Positions 58,001 through 60,122 of a DNA stretch of 60,122 nucleotides are shown piece by piece. The DNA is from Actinomadura sp. NBRC 104412 (GTDB taxonomy: Bacteria; Actinomycetota; Actinomycetes; Streptosporangiales; Streptosporangiaceae). The stretch is from the NCBI RefSeq assembly GCF_030269515.1, contig NZ_BSTM01000039.1, positions 1-60,122 of the forward strand, written 5' to 3'. The stretch's first letter is position 1, and each line of letters begins with the position of its first letter. The notes under the pieces were generated by a model. The model had not been told where the DNA came from and ran no database searches. It saw nothing but the letters and a program-made list of their open reading frames with translations. The position numbers and the translations under genes are program-made.

Positions 58001-58351
58001 TCAAACGCCAGGAGCCCTGGCAGGTCGGACATTCCGCCAAGCGCACCAAGGGCGTATCCACCAGCGGAAAAGGGCAGGCGAGCTGAACCGACGATGGCCA
58101 CACCCTCGGCCGCCAGCCACCCCCCTGTGAGCTCTACACACGCGATCCCCGCGCCCCCGCTTCCCTACCGGTTGGAGTACGGGCCAACCACTGCCGAGAA
58201 GTATGTGACGTCCCAGATGCTCTGCTTATCGTGGCGCACAGCCTCGGCCCGGGAACCGGGTCGTGGCGGCGCCGACCGGAAGCTGACCAACGGCCTCACG
58301 GGCGAGTGGCACAGCGTAGGGCAGGCCGAAGGCGGCGTCGCGCGGCCTCCG
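58001..58351 (+). repeat. Second copy of a 351-bp direct duplication
   Basis: Starts TCAAACGCCAGGAGCCCTGG. It pairs with 57462-57812. The minus-strand open frame ending within it (MCRLDSRWMPGGALGRPAPA...) shares its last 35 or so residues with the corresponding frame of the first copy, although the two N-termini differ completely. Confidence 0.8.
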
Positions 58352-58420
58352 CCAGGCAGGGGCAGGGCGGCCGAGCGCGCCTCCGGGCATCCATCGCGAA
58401 TCCAGCCGACACACGCTTGA

Positions 58421-58624
58421 TCATCTGGCGGGTGAGGCGCGCTCCAGCATCGCTGACAACGCGTAGTCAATGGAAGGCGGCGGCGCGCCCCCGCCCTGCG
58501 GCCGGGCGGCCCGGTGGCGAAGACCTCCTCGATGCGGTGCCTGCACTGTTCCATGCGGATCAGCCGCAGCTCCAGCTCGGCCGTAGATGGACTCGACGAG
58601 CAGGAACCGTCCTTCGGGACGCAC
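58421..58624 (-). pseudogene. Broken gene fragment of unknown identity
   Basis: Minus-strand frames join across about 58580 to read VRPEGRFLLVESIYGR in one frame and ELELRLIRMEQCRHRIEEVF in the next, both with GC-rich third positions. A single missing base would join them. There is no start region and the family is not recognised. It directly follows the dienelactone hydrolase gene on the same strand. Confidence 0.27.
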
Positions 58625-58654
58625 CGAGAGGCCCGCGTCTGAGGGTCAATACAG

Positions 58655-59224
58655 CTAGAAGTCGGCGAGGAAGTCCATGGCGATCGCCCAGGCGCGTTCG
58701 GCGGCTTCCGGGTCATAGTCGGGCAGGTCGGGGTCGGTGAACAGATGGCCGGCGCCCCGGTACCGGAACACCTCCACGTCGGCACCGGCACGGCGCATGC
58801 GCAGGTACCAGGCGTTCTGCCAGTCGACCGGCTCCCAGGTGTCGGGATCGGCCACGTGTAGCTGCACCGGGATCTCCGTGGCGGCGTCATCCGGCAGGTC
58901 GGACGTCCCATGCATGAGGAGCAGGCCCCTGGCCTTGGTGTCGGCGAGCGCGAGGTTTTGGGCCAGCGCGCCGCCCAGCGACAGGCCCGCATAGACCAGG
59001 CCGTCGTCCGTATGCGGCGCGGCGGCGGCCACGGCACGGCGAAGCAACTCTTCCTGCCCGATCTCATCCTTGATCTCGATCCCGGCCTCGGGCTCGTCGA
59101 CCACCCGCCCGTCGTAGAGGTCCGGTGCGTACACCTCGTGCCCCGCCGACCGCAGCATCTCGGCCGCGTCGAGAACGGCAGGCCGCAACCCGTACATCGA
59201 GTGGAAGAGCAGAATCCGCGCCAT
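58655..59224 (-). CDS. Dienelactone hydrolase family protein
   Basis: A 189-residue alpha/beta hydrolase. It starts MARILLFHSMYGLRPAVLDA, has APDLYDGRVVDEPEAGIEIK, the nucleophile-elbow region LVYAGLSLGGALAQNLAL, VQLHVADPDTWEPVDW with the acid, and the histidine in VFRYRGAGHLFTDPDLPDYD. In true dienelactone hydrolases the elbow is GxCxG; here it is GLSLGG, with serine as nucleophile. It probably hydrolyses a small ester or lactone in the cytoplasm. It is the only intact gene in the decayed insertion before trxB. Confidence 0.88.
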   Translation of the reverse strand: MARILLFHSMYGLRPAVLDAAEMLRSAGHEVYAPDLYDGRVVDEPEAGIEIKDEIGQEELLRRAVAAAAPHTDDGLVYAGLSLGGALAQNLALADTKARGLLLMHGTSDLPDDAATEIPVQLHVADPDTWEPVDWQNAWYLRMRRAGADVEVFRYRGAGHLFTDPDLPDYDPEAAERAWAIAMDFLADF

Positions 59225-59292
59225 CCCTTCAGCTTATGGGCGCTCGTCTCCCTCTTGCCCTTGTGCACCAGGGCTTTCACCAAATCACGCAC

Positions 59293-59583
59293 CTGGGCAC
59301 GCTGCCACCGTCCTCTCCCGAACGGCACGACGCCCAGCAGCCGGCCCGCCCCGAGGCCGGTGCTGATCGGCTCGGGAGAGTCCACGCGCCTGGGCACGCT
59401 GCCACCGCGCTCGCCCGAACGGCGAGCGACGCGCAACAGCCGGGCCACCCCGGGGTCGGTGCTGATCGGCTCGGGGAAGACACGTGCTGGGCGCGCTGCC
59501 ACCGTCCTCGCCCGAACGGTGAGCAGCGCCAAGCAGCCGGGCCGCCCCGGGGTCGGTGCTGATGGGCTCGGGGGAGTACGGTG
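59293..59583 (+). repeat. Three tandem copies of a 97-bp repeat
   Basis: Units begin at 59293, 59390 and 59487 with CTGGGC[A/G]CGCTGCCACCG and contain TCGCCCGAACGG, CAGCCGGGCC[G/A]CCCCGG and GGTCGGTGCTGAT[C/G]GG in the same order. The period is exactly 97 bp, not a multiple of three, so no frame is kept across units. The rest of the gap 59225-59864 shows no gene. Confidence 0.85.
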
Positions 59584-59864
59584 TGCCGCTGGGCTGCGCC
59601 CGGGCCGGCGGCGATGTCGCTCATCACCTCGACGGTTGGGCACAGCATGCGGTAGGCCCAGCCCTCGTGGGGCCGCGTACCGTCCGGTACGGCCGCTTTG
59701 GTGGCGGTGTCCGCCTGGCCTGCTCATGATGAACGAGAGGCGGGGCGGTAGAGCTGGTGCGTTAGGGAATCTGTCTTACAGAGGGCCAGCCGGCAACCCG
59801 AACGTGCCCGCATACGGGCATGTCGGACGGCGATGGCCGGTGAAGGAACTCATACCCCGGGGCG

Positions 59865-59890
59865 GGAATCAGCGGGCCCTAGGATCGGTT
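59865..59890 (+). promoter_or_regulatory. SigR-type promoter for trxB
   Basis: GGAAT at 59865-59869, an 18-base spacer, then GTT at 59888-59890 match exactly the GGAAT-N18-GTT consensus of the thiol-stress sigma factor SigR/SigH of actinobacteria, whose best-known targets are trxB-trxA. It lies 105 bp before the trxB start. Confidence 0.78.
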
Positions 59891-59994
59891 GACGCGACTG
59901 CCAAGCCACGTCGGGCCCAGGGACACTGGACGCGCCGGGCGGCGAGTGAGGTCGTCGGGACACCGAAGGCGAGCACAGGGAGAGGCGCAGAACA

Positions 59995-60122
59995 TTGAGC
60001 GACGTTCGGGACGTCATCGTGATCGGGTCGGGGCCTGCGGGGTACACCGCTGCGATCTATGCGGCTCGGGGTGAGTTGCGGCCGTTGGTGTTCGAGGGGT
60101 CGGTGACGGCGGGTGGGGCGTT
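59995..60122 (+). CDS. trxB: Thioredoxin reductase (5' part)
   Basis: The gene runs off the right edge. It starts at TTG 59995 with AGGGAGAGG about nine bases upstream and reads MSDVRDVIVIGSGPAGYTAA, IYAARGELRPLVFEGSVTAG, the FAD-binding GxGxxA/G fold and the start of the FEG loop of low-molecular-weight thioredoxin reductases. The enzyme passes electrons from NADPH to thioredoxin. Its place after sigM and its anti-sigma gene matches the conserved actinobacterial order, and a SigR promoter precedes it. Confidence 0.96.
   Translation, partial: MSDVRDVIVIGSGPAGYTAAIYAARGELRPLVFEGSVTAGGA

Larger units (their letters stand above)
57234..58654. other. Decayed, repeat-bearing insertion between the anti-sigma gene and trxB
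   Basis: No intact gene is supported over 1.4 kb. It contains a 351-bp direct duplication (57462-57812 and 58001-58351) and a broken minus-strand frame at 58421-58624. In mycobacteria and Streptomyces the anti-sigma gene lies next to trxB, so this DNA is a later insertion. The minus-strand frames in both copies end with the same sequence, PLAREAVGQL.VGAATTRFPG, which hints at a duplicated gene end. Confidence 0.5.

Noticed and set aside
1..60122. tRNA or rRNA genes
   Set aside because: I saw no cloverleaf with a T-arm GGTTCGAATCC-like motif and no rRNA sequence; a covariance scan would be needed to exclude degenerate cases.

Overview
The window is 60 kb of very GC-rich actinobacterial chromosome. 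Codons end mostly in G or C, GTG and TTG starts are common, and there is a zinc-type S18, a stand-alone MurJ pseudokinase partner and a SigR-type promoter. The gene families and order suggest an Actinomadura/Streptosporangiales-like filamentous actinomycete; this placement is inferred from gene content only. Two blocks that lie near oriC in actinobacteria are present. One runs dnaB, MATE transporter, rplI, rpsR, ssb, rpsF, GT87 mannosyltransferase, class A PBPs, DUF5318, padR, ino1 (compare Mycobacterium tuberculosis Rv0046c-Rv0058 and the rpsF-dnaB region of Streptomyces). The other runs cca, DUF6049, murJ, pseudokinase, sigM, anti-sigma factor, trxB (compare Rv3907c-Rv3913). oriC itself is not in the window and would be expected beyond trxB.

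Region by region: 0-2 kb holds transposase debris, a truncated HTH regulator and an ISAs1 element. 2.3-5.2 kb holds a B3/B4-domain protein and an EamA exporter, divergent from an XRE-cupin regulator, then a frameshifted flavin-binding gene. 5.2-8.6 kb is a minus-strand DNA-repair run: Ada-AlkA fusion, ogt and a second sliding clamp (DnaN paralogue). 8.8-10.6 kb holds a frameshifted NTF2-like gene and a frameshifted IS110 element. 10.7-14.2 kb holds methyltransferases with MarR and TetR regulators; the TetR/methyltransferase divergon has two palindromic operators. 14.2-16.6 kb is a rifampicin monooxygenase gene (rox) trailed by five decayed tandem copies of its own 3' end. 16.8-21 kb is dnaB, interrupted by a class 3 intein, and a MATE exporter.

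21.2-25.2 kb looks like an insertion between the MATE gene and rplI. It holds an XRE-TPR regulator, a SLOG-like protein, a SpoIIAB-like ATPase, small or broken hypotheticals and a Tat-exported amidase, and is partly bracketed by a 32-bp direct repeat. 25.5-47.6 kb is core: ribosomal proteins and SSB, endonuclease IV, barstar, MerR, GT87, two tandem class A PBPs with cysteine-bearing tails, DUF5318, padR-ino1, a peptide-binding lipoprotein, MFS, bioA and cca. 48-57.2 kb is the cell-envelope and stress block: a YbaK-like deacylase, DUF6049 overlapping murJ by 431 bp out of frame, the pseudokinase, then sigM and its anti-sigma factor. 57.2-59.9 kb is a decayed, repeat-rich insertion carrying a dienelactone hydrolase. 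trxB then begins behind a textbook GGAAT-N18-GTT SigR promoter.

A striking theme is single-base frameshifts, mostly in short C/G runs. I see six, all in accessory or decayed DNA and none in the core blocks.
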